Shown here piece after piece: positions 51,104-60,969 of a stretch of DNA of 64,000 bases; the stretch's first letter is position 1; each line of letters begins with the position of its first letter. This stretch comes from Catelliglobosispora koreensis DSM 44566 (GTDB taxonomy: Bacteria; Actinomycetota; Actinomycetes; Mycobacteriales; Micromonosporaceae). Below the pieces are notes generated by a model. That model saw nothing but the letters and a program-made list of their open reading frames with translations, was not told where the DNA came from and ran no database searches. A program made the position numbers and the translations under genes. Location of the stretch: assembly GCF_000379685.1 (NCBI RefSeq), contig NZ_KB903283.1:336820-400819 (forward strand). Reading direction: 5' to 3'.

Positions 51104-52204
51104 GTGACCCGCATCGGCGAGACGATCGGGGTGGAGGAAGAATTCCACCTGGTTAGCCCGGAAACTGGCATGCCCGCGTCCGGGGCCGAGGCGGTCCTTG
51201 CCACGGTGCCCGAGGGCATAAACGTTATGCAGCAAGAGTTTCAGCGCTCGATGCTGGAGACAGCCACGGAAGTATGCACCGACCTTGATGGCTTGCGTGC
51301 TGCCGTCGTCAGGGCCCGCAGCCAGGTCATCGCCGCCGTGGAGCAATCCGGGCTCGCGCTGGCCGCCGTCGGCACGGTGCCGGGTGGCGGGCTCCCTCTG
51401 GGCGCGGTGTTCCCGGATGAGCGGTATCGCCGGATCTCCGACGAATATCAGCAACTCGCCGTCGAGCAGCAGGTTTGTGCGTGTCAGGTCCAGGTCGGCA
51501 TCGAGGACAAGGAGCTGGCCGTGCGCAGCATCCGGCGCGTGCGGCCGTGGCTGCCCGCCTTGCTGGCGCTGTCAGCTGGCTCGCCCTATTTCCGCCACGG
51601 TGACACCGGCTATTCGTCCTACCGCAACATCATCACCTCGCGCTGGCCGACCGGCGGGCCACCGCCGGCTTTCAATGGGCTTGAGGACTACGAAAGGCGT
51701 ACCAGCAAATTGGTCGAAGCCGGCGTCATCAGTGACCTCGGAATGATCTATTACGACGTTCGCCCGTCGGCCCGGTTTCCCACGCTGGAGGTGCGCATCG
51801 CTGACGCCTGCCCGCTCGTCGACGACGTCATCACGATCGCGGCATTGTCGCGGGCGCTCGTCATCACCGCTGGCGAAGCTGAGCTGCGCGGCGACCCGCC
51901 GCCCGCCATCGAGGACGAAATGCTGCGGGCGGCGACGTGGAAAGCGGCACGGTCCGGTCTGACCGGCCAGCTCGTCGACCCCGTCGCCGGACAGCCCGTC
52001 AAGGCGGCGGAGCTGTTGCGGCACTTCGTTTCCTACGTGCGCGACGCTCTCGACGACCGGGGCGAAACGCAACGCGCACTGGACGGCATCGAAGCGATTC
52101 AGAAGCGCGGCACGTCGTCACAACGCCAGCGGCGCGTTCTCAACTCCGGCACGGGTTTCGAGGGTGTGGTCGCCTCCGTGACAGCGGAAACCCGCTTGCC
52201 CTGA
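51104..52204 (+). CDS. YbdK-type carboxylate-amine ligase (GCS2 family)
   Basis: 366 residues from a GTG. The start GVEEEFHLVSPETG and EFQRSMLETATEV are the ATP/metal and substrate motifs of glutamate-cysteine ligase 2, and RIADACPLVDDV lies in the C-terminal half. Members join a carboxylate to an amine using ATP; weak glutamate-cysteine ligase activity has been reported for E. coli YbdK, while the native substrate in actinomycetes is unsettled. Its stop abuts the spermidine-synthase-like gene on the other strand. Confidence 0.9.
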   Translation: MTRIGETIGVEEEFHLVSPETGMPASGAEAVLATVPEGINVMQQEFQRSMLETATEVCTDLDGLRAAVVRARSQVIAAVEQSGLALAAVGTVPGGGLPLGAVFPDERYRRISDEYQQLAVEQQVCACQVQVGIEDKELAVRSIRRVRPWLPALLALSAGSPYFRHGDTGYSSYRNIITSRWPTGGPPPAFNGLEDYERRTSKLVEAGVISDLGMIYYDVRPSARFPTLEVRIADACPLVDDVITIAALSRALVITAGEAELRGDPPPAIEDEMLRAATWKAARSGLTGQLVDPVAGQPVKAAELLRHFVSYVRDALDDRGETQRALDGIEAIQKRGTSSQRQRRVLNSGTGFEGVVASVTAETRLP

Positions 52205-53734
52205 CTAGGGCCCGGTCAGCAACTGGTCCACGGGGGCGTAGTCGTCGGTCAATACGCGTGCTCCACCGATGAACGCCGTGAGCTTGTCGCCGAACAGCAG
52301 CACGACCGGGTCTTCCAGGAACGTCTTGAGCGCATGGCTCATCTCGCTGAGCGGCAGCGGCGCCTGGGACGCCACGATGACGAAATTCGAGCCCGCCTTG
52401 GCGTCGAGCGCGGCCTGCGGAGCGATCAGCGCGACGTGCGGGAAGGCTGAGGCCACGGTGGCCATCTCCGCCTTGATGAACCGGTTCGGCGGGTAGTCGA
52501 TGACGTTCTGGACGTAGATCGCGTCAGGACGCATGACCCGCTTGATTTCTTGTGCCATCTCACGTGTCGTGAGATGCCACGGCACGGCCAGGTAGCCGAA
52601 CGCGTCACCCACCACGAGATCCGCCGACGCGCTCGGGTGCTGGCTGATGAGCATGCGGGCGTCCCCGACGCTGACTTGCAGCTGCGGGCCGGTTTGCAAC
52701 CCCAGCAACTCCCGGCCGACCTTCACCAGGCCACCGTCGATTTCAAAAACCACATTGCTGGTACCAGGACGCGCTGTCATGAAATAGCGAGGCAACGTGA
52801 ACCCACCGCCGCCCAGGTGCACCGCGTCAAACGGACGTTGCGGCGTCACGAAGCCGGCTACGACGGCCATCCACTTGACGTAGGCGTATTCGAGATGCGT
52901 CGCGTCGGTCAAGTCCACATAGGAGTGTTCGGCGGAGTTGAGTTTGAGGCTGCGCCCGCTCGGGTTATTGGGATCGGTGGACACCGACGCGCAGTGGTAG
53001 GCGGTCTCCAGATCACACGGATGCGGTGCCGCGGCTGACGCCCCCGCGGCCAGCAGCGCCACCACCGTCAGCACCGCGCGCGTGCGTGGCGCGGCCCGAA
53101 GCGTGTACGGGTATTTGCGCCGCAGGTACACAGCGATCGCCAAGCCAGCGACACCAAGGCATCCGGCTAGTCCCATGACGATGACACTGCTGGGAAAGGA
53201 TGCCACCAACACGAACCCGGTCACCAGAGTGGCCGTCACCGCGCCGAGGGTGCCGATGCTCGACAGCTTGCCGACCACTTGACCGGTGCGGCGCAAGTCG
53301 CCGAGCTGAAGCTTCACCACGAGCGGGGGGATAGCTGACAGCAGCAGGATCGGAATGAACACGGCCACGGCGGTCAGCAACAGGATGCCCATCGTGGCAC
53401 TGCCACGGAGGATCTCACCGGCATACCGCACGAGCGGCAGCGTGATGCCGGTGGCGATCGCGGCGAGAATCAGCGCCGGGGCGATGAGGTGCCGTGGGTC
53501 GCGCCGGTCCGCCATCCAGCCGCCGAGCCAGGCGCCGTAGGCGATGGCGAGCAGAGACAGTCCAATGACCGCGCTGGTGACTTGCAGCGTGACGCCGATG
53601 TAGGGACCGACGAGACGCAGTGACACCGTTTCCAGGACAAGGACCGCTCCACTGGCGAAGAACACCAAGAAGGCGGACAGTTTGCTGGGCAGCGGACGCG
53701 TGCTCGCCGCGGCGGTGGGCAGGAAGTCACTCAC
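52205..53734 (-). CDS. membrane-fused spermidine-synthase-like protein
   Basis: 509 residues from a GTG. About seven hydrophobic helices occupy residues 20-235, followed by a class I methyltransferase/aminopropyltransferase fold (DAVHLGGGGFTLPRYFMTAR, VVFEIDGGLVKVGRE, VGDARMLISQHP, DLVVGDAFG). The first loop is GGGG and DGG is seen where an acidic residue contacts the cofactor, as in fused MFS/spermidine-synthase proteins. True spermidine synthesis is unproven for this group. It may share a transcript with the membrane protein 20 nt upstream. Confidence 0.85.
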   Translation of the reverse strand: MSDFLPTAAASTRPLPSKLSAFLVFFASGAVLVLETVSLRLVGPYIGVTLQVTSAVIGLSLLAIAYGAWLGGWMADRRDPRHLIAPALILAAIATGITLPLVRYAGEILRGSATMGILLLTAVAVFIPILLLSAIPPLVVKLQLGDLRRTGQVVGKLSSIGTLGAVTATLVTGFVLVASFPSSVIVMGLAGCLGVAGLAIAVYLRRKYPYTLRAAPRTRAVLTVVALLAAGASAAAPHPCDLETAYHCASVSTDPNNPSGRSLKLNSAEHSYVDLTDATHLEYAYVKWMAVVAGFVTPQRPFDAVHLGGGGFTLPRYFMTARPGTSNVVFEIDGGLVKVGRELLGLQTGPQLQVSVGDARMLISQHPSASADLVVGDAFGYLAVPWHLTTREMAQEIKRVMRPDAIYVQNVIDYPPNRFIKAEMATVASAFPHVALIAPQAALDAKAGSNFVIVASQAPLPLSEMSHALKTFLEDPVVLLFGDKLTAFIGGARVLTDDYAPVDQLLTGP

Positions 53735-53754
53735 CGCGCTGATGATACGTGCCG

Positions 53755-55512
53755 CTACTCGACGAACTCACCGATGGCTTCCCGGTAATCAGCTAGCGAC
53801 GGCTGGGCGAAGACGCGCCCGGCCTGCGCGGCGGCCGGGCACGGTGCCGAGGTGATGGTGATGACGGTGGATCCGACGAGCGCGGCCGTGCGCACAGAAT
53901 AGACCTCGACCTCGTAAGTCGCTTGGTGCACAAGCAGTTCCGGCCCATTGGGCTGCTGGCAGGTGGCAATCTTCGGCCCGGTGCGCGTGCGGGTGACGCA
54001 ACCGGTCAGTTGCGTGCGGCTCACGGTGGCGGCCGTGGCGCGCCAATGCTCGGGCACCTGCCCGCTTAACCGCTCGGCGGAAAACGAATCCGAAATGGAC
54101 TCACGCGCGAACAACTGGATCTGATGCGGCCCGGGTGGCGCGTATTCCGGAGCGTCAGGGTAGAACCGCTGACGGTCAGCGCACAGCTCCTGCAAATCAG
54201 CGACGGTCTGCAGCGGATGGTCCGCCGGTTGCGGACGCGACAGGTAAGCCTCCCGCCCCAACAGCCCGCCGACGAGCACCGCCGCGATCAGGACCACGAT
54301 TGACAGACCGAGAGCCAGGATCCTGTGCTCTGGCATAGGTTCCCGGGCGCGGCGCGATCCCCGAGGAGTCGCCACCGACAGCAGCCGGAAGGACTCGATC
54401 GCCGCTGGACTGACCGCCAGGTTGGCCCTGATGATGTTCGCCTGCTCCGACGCGGTGCCAAACGCCTCGGCCGCGCACGCGAGCGCGAGGTGCAACGCGT
54501 CTGCCGCTTCCGTGGCCCGGTCAGTGAATAGCAGGTATCCGGCGACCTGGTTCAGCAGCAGAGCAGCGGCACCTCGGTCGGCGTCGAGCTCATACGCGTG
54601 AGCGCCAGCCGCGAGGGCGTGGGGCGCCAGCCTTTCACACCAGGCCGGATTCTCCGTGTAGTTCTCGGGAAAGAACGCCGCGATCTCCCGGACCGCCTTG
54701 GCCGACCATTCGCGCCGCTGTGACTGGGCGAGCCGGTGATAGGCCAGGCGCTGCGTGAGCGGATCGATGTTCAGCGAATCGGGGCCCGACTCTTGAAACG
54801 CTTGTGCCGCCAGGGTGTTCAGCGAGGTCGCCCGCCCGGGCTTGGTGTCCATGGCGACCCGGATAACCAGGGACCGGGGGATATCGCCGGGCGCGAGGAA
54901 GATGCAGAACGCGAGAGCTTCTTCCTGGTACCCCGAAAGGGAATGAAGGTTTTGGGTCTGAGCCGGGCGTAAACCAAAAGCTGGCAGCGGCTGGGTGATG
55001 CGGGTCAGCCAGGCCAGCATCACCGGCACCGGCAGCACGAGCGTCGCGAGCCAGCCGGTCAGCACGCCAATGCCCGTGATTTCCCGGTGCCCCAGCGCGA
55101 ACCGGAACGCGACGATGGCGAGGATGACCACGATCGTCAGCGCCAGCGAGAGCCGGTATCGCTGCCACGAGCCCCTGCTGACAACGGTGCGGCGGCTGGC
55201 GAAAAGCCCGGTGAGCCCGGCCGGGATGGCCGCTAAGGCGCCCGGGAGGCCAAACACCACCAGCCCGACCGCGAGCACGGCCGCGGCACAGAACGCGCCG
55301 GTCAGCACCGATCGCCGCCATCGCGGCGCAATGACGGCCGCGACGGGTAAGCGATGGGCAGCCGTCAGCATGACTCCAGCGCCCAGTCCAAACAGGAAAC
55401 CCGCCACCATTTCCCCGGCCCGGGTGCTGTCCAGGGACGAGAAATAAGCGACGAGATACCAGGCGAGGGCGGCGCTACCGACAACGGCCGCGGGGGCAGC
55501 GACAACCGGCAT
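53755..55512 (-). CDS. large membrane protein of unknown function
   Basis: 585 residues. Six N-terminal hydrophobic helices (to about residue 180) are followed by a soluble helical region (about 190-380, TPR-like character, NQVAGYLLFTDRATEAADAL), one further helix (LALGLSIVVLIAAVLVGGLL) and an extracytoplasmic C-terminal domain with several Cys (QELCADRQ, TGCVTRTR, ATCQQP, APCPAA), probably disulfide-bonded. I do not recognise the family. It looks like a membrane-anchored scaffold or sensor conserved in actinomycetes. Confidence 0.7.
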   Translation of the reverse strand: MPVVAAPAAVVGSAALAWYLVAYFSSLDSTRAGEMVAGFLFGLGAGVMLTAAHRLPVAAVIAPRWRRSVLTGAFCAAAVLAVGLVVFGLPGALAAIPAGLTGLFASRRTVVSRGSWQRYRLSLALTIVVILAIVAFRFALGHREITGIGVLTGWLATLVLPVPVMLAWLTRITQPLPAFGLRPAQTQNLHSLSGYQEEALAFCIFLAPGDIPRSLVIRVAMDTKPGRATSLNTLAAQAFQESGPDSLNIDPLTQRLAYHRLAQSQRREWSAKAVREIAAFFPENYTENPAWCERLAPHALAAGAHAYELDADRGAAALLLNQVAGYLLFTDRATEAADALHLALACAAEAFGTASEQANIIRANLAVSPAAIESFRLLSVATPRGSRRAREPMPEHRILALGLSIVVLIAAVLVGGLLGREAYLSRPQPADHPLQTVADLQELCADRQRFYPDAPEYAPPGPHQIQLFARESISDSFSAERLSGQVPEHWRATAATVSRTQLTGCVTRTRTGPKIATCQQPNGPELLVHQATYEVEVYSVRTAALVGSTVITITSAPCPAAAQAGRVFAQPSLADYREAIGEFVE

Positions 55513-55535
55513 GCCGCGATGCTGGCACGCCAGCG

Positions 55536-56375
55536 TCAGAAGCGAAAGCCCATACGCCGAATCATTTCTGAAGCCGCGTCTTGAATCAGAGCGGTGTCAT
55601 CCGTTGACCGTCCGTAGTGGACGGCGTGAGCTGAACCCATCCACCAGTAGAAATGGACTCGTTCCCAGCTCACAGACTTGCTATAGCTTTTCAGGACCCG
55701 TTTCGTGGCCTCGGGGCCCAAGCCCGCCAGGATTCCGGCGAGGTCGATGGCGGGATCGCCCACGGTCGCGTCCTCGAAATCGATGAGCGCCTGCGGGCGG
55801 CCTGTGTCGTCGCTCAGGATGTGCTCGATGCCTAGATCGCGGTGTACCAGCACCGGTTCGAAGTCCGCGGCGCTTTCGACGAACCGTGCGTAGGCGGCGG
55901 TTACGGCCACTCGCTGATCGGTGGCCGGGAGAACGTCGCGTTCCATCCACTGCCATGACTCCTGATACTGCCGCTGCCAGTCCAGCCCTGTCCCCGGGCA
56001 GCCCAGCAACTCCCGTGCCCGGTCAGCCGGAAACGCGTGCAGCTCGCGCAGCATCCCGCCGAGCCGGTCCAAGTCGTCGCCTTCCGCGAGTTGCCGGCCC
56101 GCAATCTTGGCGTAAAGCATGTACGTGTGGCCTTGGTCCACGCCCACCTTGATGGGCACGGGCACCGTGAACGACACCGCCTCAGCTAACGCGGGCAACA
56201 ACCGTTCCTCCCGCCGGTGCGCCGCCGCGACCTCGTCATCACGGGCGATCCGCAAAATGAACTGACCGTCCACATCGAACGTCCACGACGCCCACCCACC
56301 GTGAATAGGCTTCGCCCGCGCACCCACCAGCCCACACGCCCGCAGCACCGACTGCACATCCGCCTTCACGCTCAC
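55536..56375 (-). CDS. aminoglycoside/macrolide phosphotransferase-like kinase (APH fold)
   Basis: The GTG start at 56375 is supported by a GGGGGGA ribosome site. 279 residues. The APH core is complete: nucleotide Lys/Arg region FILRIARDDEV, Brenner motif VLVHRDLGIEHIL and metal motif LIDFEDATVGDPAIDLA. The spacing resembles macrolide 2'-phosphotransferases, but many such genes phosphorylate small metabolites, so resistance is not assured. Upstream lies the TGTGGATCA repeat cluster. Confidence 0.85.
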   Translation of the reverse strand: MSVKADVQSVLRACGLVGARAKPIHGGWASWTFDVDGQFILRIARDDEVAAAHRREERLLPALAEAVSFTVPVPIKVGVDQGHTYMLYAKIAGRQLAEGDDLDRLGGMLRELHAFPADRARELLGCPGTGLDWQRQYQESWQWMERDVLPATDQRVAVTAAYARFVESAADFEPVLVHRDLGIEHILSDDTGRPQALIDFEDATVGDPAIDLAGILAGLGPEATKRVLKSYSKSVSWERVHFYWWMGSAHAVHYGRSTDDTALIQDAASEMIRRMGFRF

Positions 56376-56401
56376 GCGAAGTTCCCCCCTTCGGGCAAAC
56401 A

Positions 56402-56484
56402 TGATCCACATCCCGCAGGACGTGATCAAATCGTCTGTGGATCACGCCTGGCGGGATGTGGATCACCGCTAGGGCTGTGGATCA
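56402..56484. repeat. four TGTGGATCA 9-mers and a long interrupted inverted repeat
   Basis: TGATCCACATCCCGC (56402-56416) and GCGGGATGTGGATCA (56451-56465) are perfect 15-bp inverted arms; inside them CGTGATC (56421) and GATCACG (56440) also pair, leaving a 12-nt loop. The 9-mer TGTGGATCA occurs at 56436, 56457 and 56476, and inverted at 56402. It lies between the divergent APH-like and DynA-like genes. It could be a multi-site operator; the 9-mer is one base from the DnaA box TTATCCACA. Confidence 0.75.
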
Positions 56485-56593
56485 AGACAATGTTCGCTCG
56501 GGAACTTCAGCGCCAGGGCACAGAAATGAGCGCCAGCGATTCGTCATTGAGGAAACGTGAGTACGCCACCGCATAAATGGTAATGGTTAGGGC

Positions 56594-58255
56594 ATGGGTA
56601 TGACGGAAGCGCTGAATGGTCTGCGGGATGTGCTGAGCGCGTCCGCGTACCCGCTCAATCTGCCGGGTGCGGAGACGGCCCGGAACCTGGCGAAGGCCAC
56701 CTCAGGGCAGCTGGACGACTATCTGATCCCGCGCCTGGCGCGGCTGGACGCCCCGCTGCTGGCGGTGGCCGGCGGGTCGACCGGGGCGGGGAAGTCGACG
56801 TTGGTCAATAGCATCGTGGGGGAGGCGGTCAGCGTGGCAGGGGCGCGGCGGCCGACGACGCGGGCGCCGGTGCTGGTGTGCCATCCGGAGGATTCGCGCT
56901 GGTTCACGGAGGCGAATCTGCTGCCGAAGCTGACCCGGACCGTGACCGAAGGCGTGGGGCTGCGGATCGTCCAGTCGGCGGCGATTCCGTCGGGGCTGGC
57001 GCTGCTCGACGCGCCTGACATCGACTCGGTGGAGGAAGCCAACCGTGTGCTGGCCGAACAGCTGCTCGCGGCCGCTGATCTGTGGCTGTTCGTCACGACG
57101 GCGATCCGTTACGCCGACGCGGTGCCGTGGGAGCTGCTGACCGACGCGCGCAATCGCGGTACGTCGCTGGCCATCATCCTCAATCGCGTGCCGCCGGGAG
57201 CGGCCGGTGAAGTCGCGCCGCACCTGACGGAAATGCTCGCTGAACACGGGCTCGGCAGCACGCGCATGTTCACTGTGGACGAACAGCAGCTCAGCCCGGA
57301 CGGCCTGCTGCCGCAGCGTTCCGTCCAGGAGCTCAAGACGTGGCTCGATGACCTGGCCCAGTCGGCCGCCGAACGGGCGAAGGTCGTGCGGCAGACCGTT
57401 GACGGGGCGATCAAAGCCCTCGAACCGACCGCGGCACGGCTCGCGGCCGAGGCTGACGCTCAAGCCGAAGCGGTCGATTCGCTAAAAGATTCCGTGGGCA
57501 TCGCCTATCGTGAGGCGGAACTCCAAGTAGCGCAAGGGGTCCACGACGGTGTCCTGTTCCGCGGTGAGGTGCTCGCGCGCTGGCAAGAGCTCGCGGGAAC
57601 CGGCGAATTCATGCGCGGTCTGCAAGCGACGGTCGGCCGCTGGCGCGATCAGCTCGTGAGCGCGATCACGGGCAAACCCCGGCCCACGGAACAACTTCAG
57701 TCCGCTCTGGAGTCTGGCCTAGTGACGTTCGTGCACGGGGCAGCCGAGGACGCGGCGGAGAAGACTGCCCGTGCCTGGCGCGCTCACCCGGCCGGGGCGG
57801 CGTTGCTCAGGCCCGGATTATCCAGCGCTGGCAAGGATATCGACGAGCGCGCCGACCGGATGGTACGCGACTGGCAGCGCGCGGTCCTGGAACTCGTGCG
57901 CACGGAATCGTCGAAGAAGCTCTACGTCGCGAAAGCCAGCGCCTACGCGGTCAATGCGCTCGGGTTCGCGCTGATGATCGCGGTATTCGCGGCGACAGCG
58001 TTCATCCCCACCGGAGCCGAGATCGCTGTCGGGGCGGGGACAACCGTTGCGGCGCAAAAGCTTCTGGAGGCCATCTTCGGCGATGAAGCCGTGCGGCGCC
58101 TGGCTGGCACGGCCCGCGAAGATCTGCTGAACCGCGTGCACGACGTGCTGGGCGAGGAAGCGCAGCGGTTCTATGACGTTCTGGCTTCCTCCGGCGTGGA
58201 TCCCGCCGCTGGTGACCGGATTCGCTCCGCCGCGCAGGCGGTGCGGATCGCATGA
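56594..58255 (+). CDS. dynamin-like GTPase (DynA-type)
   Basis: 553 residues. The G1 loop GGSTGAGKST is at residues 60-69, followed by the switch TTRAPVLV, G3 DAPD and G4-like NRVP. A long helical region (about 260-440) and a hydrophobic hairpin near 465-500 (ALGFALMIAVFAATAFIP) fit a bacterial dynamin fold. Streptomyces encode tandem DynA/DynB proteins that stabilise sporulation septa; this tandem arrangement agrees. The next gene overlaps by 4 nt (ATGA). Confidence 0.82.
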   Translation: MGMTEALNGLRDVLSASAYPLNLPGAETARNLAKATSGQLDDYLIPRLARLDAPLLAVAGGSTGAGKSTLVNSIVGEAVSVAGARRPTTRAPVLVCHPEDSRWFTEANLLPKLTRTVTEGVGLRIVQSAAIPSGLALLDAPDIDSVEEANRVLAEQLLAAADLWLFVTTAIRYADAVPWELLTDARNRGTSLAIILNRVPPGAAGEVAPHLTEMLAEHGLGSTRMFTVDEQQLSPDGLLPQRSVQELKTWLDDLAQSAAERAKVVRQTVDGAIKALEPTAARLAAEADAQAEAVDSLKDSVGIAYREAELQVAQGVHDGVLFRGEVLARWQELAGTGEFMRGLQATVGRWRDQLVSAITGKPRPTEQLQSALESGLVTFVHGAAEDAAEKTARAWRAHPAGAALLRPGLSSAGKDIDERADRMVRDWQRAVLELVRTESSKKLYVAKASAYAVNALGFALMIAVFAATAFIPTGAEIAVGAGTTVAAQKLLEAIFGDEAVRRLAGTAREDLLNRVHDVLGEEAQRFYDVLASSGVDPAAGDRIRSAAQAVRIA

Positions 58256-59802
58256 AGTCCGTCGTCGACCGCATGGAGGCGCTGGGACGGTTCGTCTCGG
58301 TCGCCTCGCCGCATCTTCCAGACGATCAGCTCGCGCCCGCGCGGGAACTCATCGCCCGCGCGGGGGAGCGGCTTAGCCTGTCGCGCACACATACCGTGGT
58401 GGCGCTGGCGGGCTCAACTGGTGCCGGCAAATCTAGTATTTTCAACGCTCTTTCCGGCCAGTCGTTGTCACAGACGGGAGTGCGCCGGCCCACAACGGGC
58501 GATACGCACGCGTGCGTCTTTGGTTCCGAGGAAGCGGACACGTTGCTCGACTGGCTAAAAGTCGGGCGCCGCTTTCATCGCGACGCTGGACCGGGTCTGG
58601 ATGGCTTGGTATTACTGGACCTTCCCGACTTCGACTCCGTCGCCTCGGCGCACCGCGTCGAAGCCGACCGGCTGCTGTCCATTGTGGACCTGATCGTGTG
58701 GGTGCTACATCCGCAGAAATACGCCGACAAAGTCGTGCACAAGAGCTATCTCGCCAAGTTCCACGAGCATCGTGACATCACCGTCGTGGTGCTCAACCAG
58801 GCAGACCTGTTGTCCCCGGCCGATTTGCAGGAGTGTGTGGCCGACTTACGCCAGCTCCTGCGGGCGGACGGTCTCGGCGACGTGCCTGTGATCACCGCGT
58901 CAACCGTTGCGGCGCCGGGGCTTTCAGGCCTGACGGACACGTTGCGGGAAGCGGTGGCCGCTCGCAAGGCCGCGCTGCGCAGGCTGGGCGCCGACCTCAC
59001 GACCGTTGTGGCGACCTACAACTTCCCGGTGGTACGCCGTGAGCCGTTCAGCAAGCCCGTCATCACCCGCCTGAACGACGCGCTAGCACGGGCCGCCGGG
59101 GTGCCGGCCGTCGCTAGAGCGACGGAGAACGCGTACGTTCACCGCGCACGGAAGGTCACCGGCTGGCCGCCGCTGCGCTGGCTTCGCCGGCTGCGTCCCG
59201 ATCCGCTCAGCCGCCTGCACGTCGGCGACAGCAAAGGTGACGCGACGTCCATCGGGCCGGCCGCCCCGGCGGCACAAGCCGGCGTAACCCTGGCCCTCAA
59301 AGAGACCGCCGCGCAAGTGGAGTTGCCGTCGCCTTGGGACGACGAGGTGCTGGCGGCGGCCCGGTCGCGAAAGGACGATCTGCCCGACGCGCTCGACCAG
59401 GTCATCGCCCGCACCGACCTCGGCTTGACCCGCGCCCGCTGGTGGTGGCGGATTTTCGGGCTGCTGCAATGGGTCTTCTTCGCCGGTGTCGTGGCCGGGT
59501 TGCTGTGGCTGGCAGTCCGTTACGTGTTGTTCGCGCTGGCCCTGCCCGAACCGCCGATGCCCTCGTTTGGCCGGCTGCCTCTGCCTACGGCGTTACTGAT
59601 TGGCGGTGTGCTCGCGGGTTTGCTGACATCTTTGATGGCACGCATCTTCGTACGTGTCGCCGCCCGCAGGCACCGCCGCCGGATCGAGAAACGGATGCGA
59701 GCCGGGGTAACCCAAGTGGCACAAGACTTCGTCGTCACCCCGGCCACGGCTGTCGTGTCGGCTTACAACCAGGCTACGGACGCTTTAGCGCAAGCTCGAT
59801 GA
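58252..59802 (+). CDS. dynamin-like/YfjP-type GTPase (DynB-type)
   Basis: 516 residues, ATG overlapping the DynA-like stop. G1 AGSTGAGKSS at residues 53-62, switch Thr in RRPTTGDTH, G3 DLPDFDS and G4 NQAD. Two membrane helices near 400-460 (GLLQWVFFAGVVAGLLWLAV, PTALLIGGVLAGLLTSLMA) anchor it, followed by a basic tail. With DynA it is expected to form a membrane-remodelling complex at septa. The 3' end overlaps the convergent serine hydrolase gene by 29 nt. Confidence 0.85.
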   Translation: MKSVVDRMEALGRFVSVASPHLPDDQLAPARELIARAGERLSLSRTHTVVALAGSTGAGKSSIFNALSGQSLSQTGVRRPTTGDTHACVFGSEEADTLLDWLKVGRRFHRDAGPGLDGLVLLDLPDFDSVASAHRVEADRLLSIVDLIVWVLHPQKYADKVVHKSYLAKFHEHRDITVVVLNQADLLSPADLQECVADLRQLLRADGLGDVPVITASTVAAPGLSGLTDTLREAVAARKAALRRLGADLTTVVATYNFPVVRREPFSKPVITRLNDALARAAGVPAVARATENAYVHRARKVTGWPPLRWLRRLRPDPLSRLHVGDSKGDATSIGPAAPAAQAGVTLALKETAAQVELPSPWDDEVLAAARSRKDDLPDALDQVIARTDLGLTRARWWWRIFGLLQWVFFAGVVAGLLWLAVRYVLFALALPEPPMPSFGRLPLPTALLIGGVLAGLLTSLMARIFVRVAARRHRRRIEKRMRAGVTQVAQDFVVTPATAVVSAYNQATDALAQAR

Positions 59803-60916
59803 ACTCCGTCGCACTGCCGTTGAACAGAAAGTCGGTATTCTGCGTCAGCGCGATTGCCGTCGCGTCCTGCGACGGATCGTTGAACCAGACCGTGCCTGAG
59901 CCACCTTCCCAGCCGTAGCGCCCGTCCACGACAGACAGGCCATAGCCCCAGCCCCGCCCGTCCAGCAGCATCCCGGCGCTGCCGATCTGGTCCTGCGTGA
60001 GGTGATTGACCGTCATCGCCTCCACGGTCCGCTCGGGCAGCAGTTGCATGCCCCCAAACGCGCCGCGGTTGAGCATCATGCGGGCGAACTTGTGGTAGTC
60101 GTCCACTGTGGACAGCAGTCCACTGGACCCACTCGGAAACGGCGGCGCCGCCGTCCACTGCTCGGCTTTGGAGAGCGGTTGCTCTTCCAGGACACCGGTT
60201 TCGAAGTTCGTCATGTACTGCCGCGGAATGCGCGCGGTGTTCTCAAGCGCGGTGTGGAACCCGGTGTCACCCATGCCCAGCGGATCGAAGAGGCGCCGCT
60301 TGAGGAAATCCGCGAACGGCATCCCGGACGCTCGTGCGATCAGCACGCCCTGCAGGAGGCTGCCCGGGTTGTACCGCCAGTGCGTACCAGGCTGATCCAT
60401 CAACGGCAGCGTCCCGAAGCGCCGCATCCACTCGTCAGGCTCATGCGGCGTACGCGGGTCCGGCTCGGCAAGCACGAGGTTGAGCTCACGCGGCTTTTCC
60501 ACGATGGGATAAGGCGGGTTGTAGCTCGGTTCCGTGATGAGCCCGAGCCCCATGCGGAACGTCAGCAGATCTTCGACGGTGATCGGACGGTCCGCCGGCA
60601 CCGTGTCGTCAAGCGGCCCATCGATGTTCCTCAGCACCCGTGGCTCGGCAAGCTCTGGCAGCAGCCGGTCCACTGGCTCATCGAGACTGAACGCCCCGTC
60701 CTCGGCGAGCATCATGACCGCGACAGCCGTGATGGGCTTGGTCAGCGAAGCGATCCGGAACAATGTGTCCCGCCGCATCGGCCGCTCGTCACCGAACCCC
60801 ATCTTCCCGATGACATCGACTTGCGTCTCCTCGCCGCGCGCGACCAGCGTCACGAGCCCCGGCAACTCACCCCGCGCCACGCGCGCCTTCATCACGTCCA
60901 CAACGTCATTCCCCAT
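59774..60916 (-). CDS. beta-lactamase-fold serine hydrolase (class C/esterase type)
   Basis: 380 residues. Active-site SxxK is in IASLTKPIT (near residue 57), the YxN motif in WRYNPGS, and a HTG/KTG-equivalent GGSGT near the C-terminus. No signal peptide is visible, so it is probably a cytosolic esterase, D-aminopeptidase or carboxylic-ester hydrolase rather than a secreted beta-lactamase. It converges with the DynB-like gene. Confidence 0.9.
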   Translation of the reverse strand: MGNDVVDVMKARVARGELPGLVTLVARGEETQVDVIGKMGFGDERPMRRDTLFRIASLTKPITAVAVMMLAEDGAFSLDEPVDRLLPELAEPRVLRNIDGPLDDTVPADRPITVEDLLTFRMGLGLITEPSYNPPYPIVEKPRELNLVLAEPDPRTPHEPDEWMRRFGTLPLMDQPGTHWRYNPGSLLQGVLIARASGMPFADFLKRRLFDPLGMGDTGFHTALENTARIPRQYMTNFETGVLEEQPLSKAEQWTAAPPFPSGSSGLLSTVDDYHKFARMMLNRGAFGGMQLLPERTVEAMTVNHLTQDQIGSAGMLLDGRGWGYGLSVVDGRYGWEGGSGTVWFNDPSQDATAIALTQNTDFLFNGSATEFIELALKRP

Positions 60917-60969
60917 GCCCTACATTCTTGCTCTCGATACATTTTCGTGATGCCCTACCATGGCGCTTT

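Noticed and set aside
56396-56490. Replication origin based on DnaA-box-like 9-mers
   Set aside because: The 9-mers deviate from the actinomycete TTGTCCACA box, and no dnaA, dnaN or other origin-flanking genes are nearby. Kept only as a repeat cluster.
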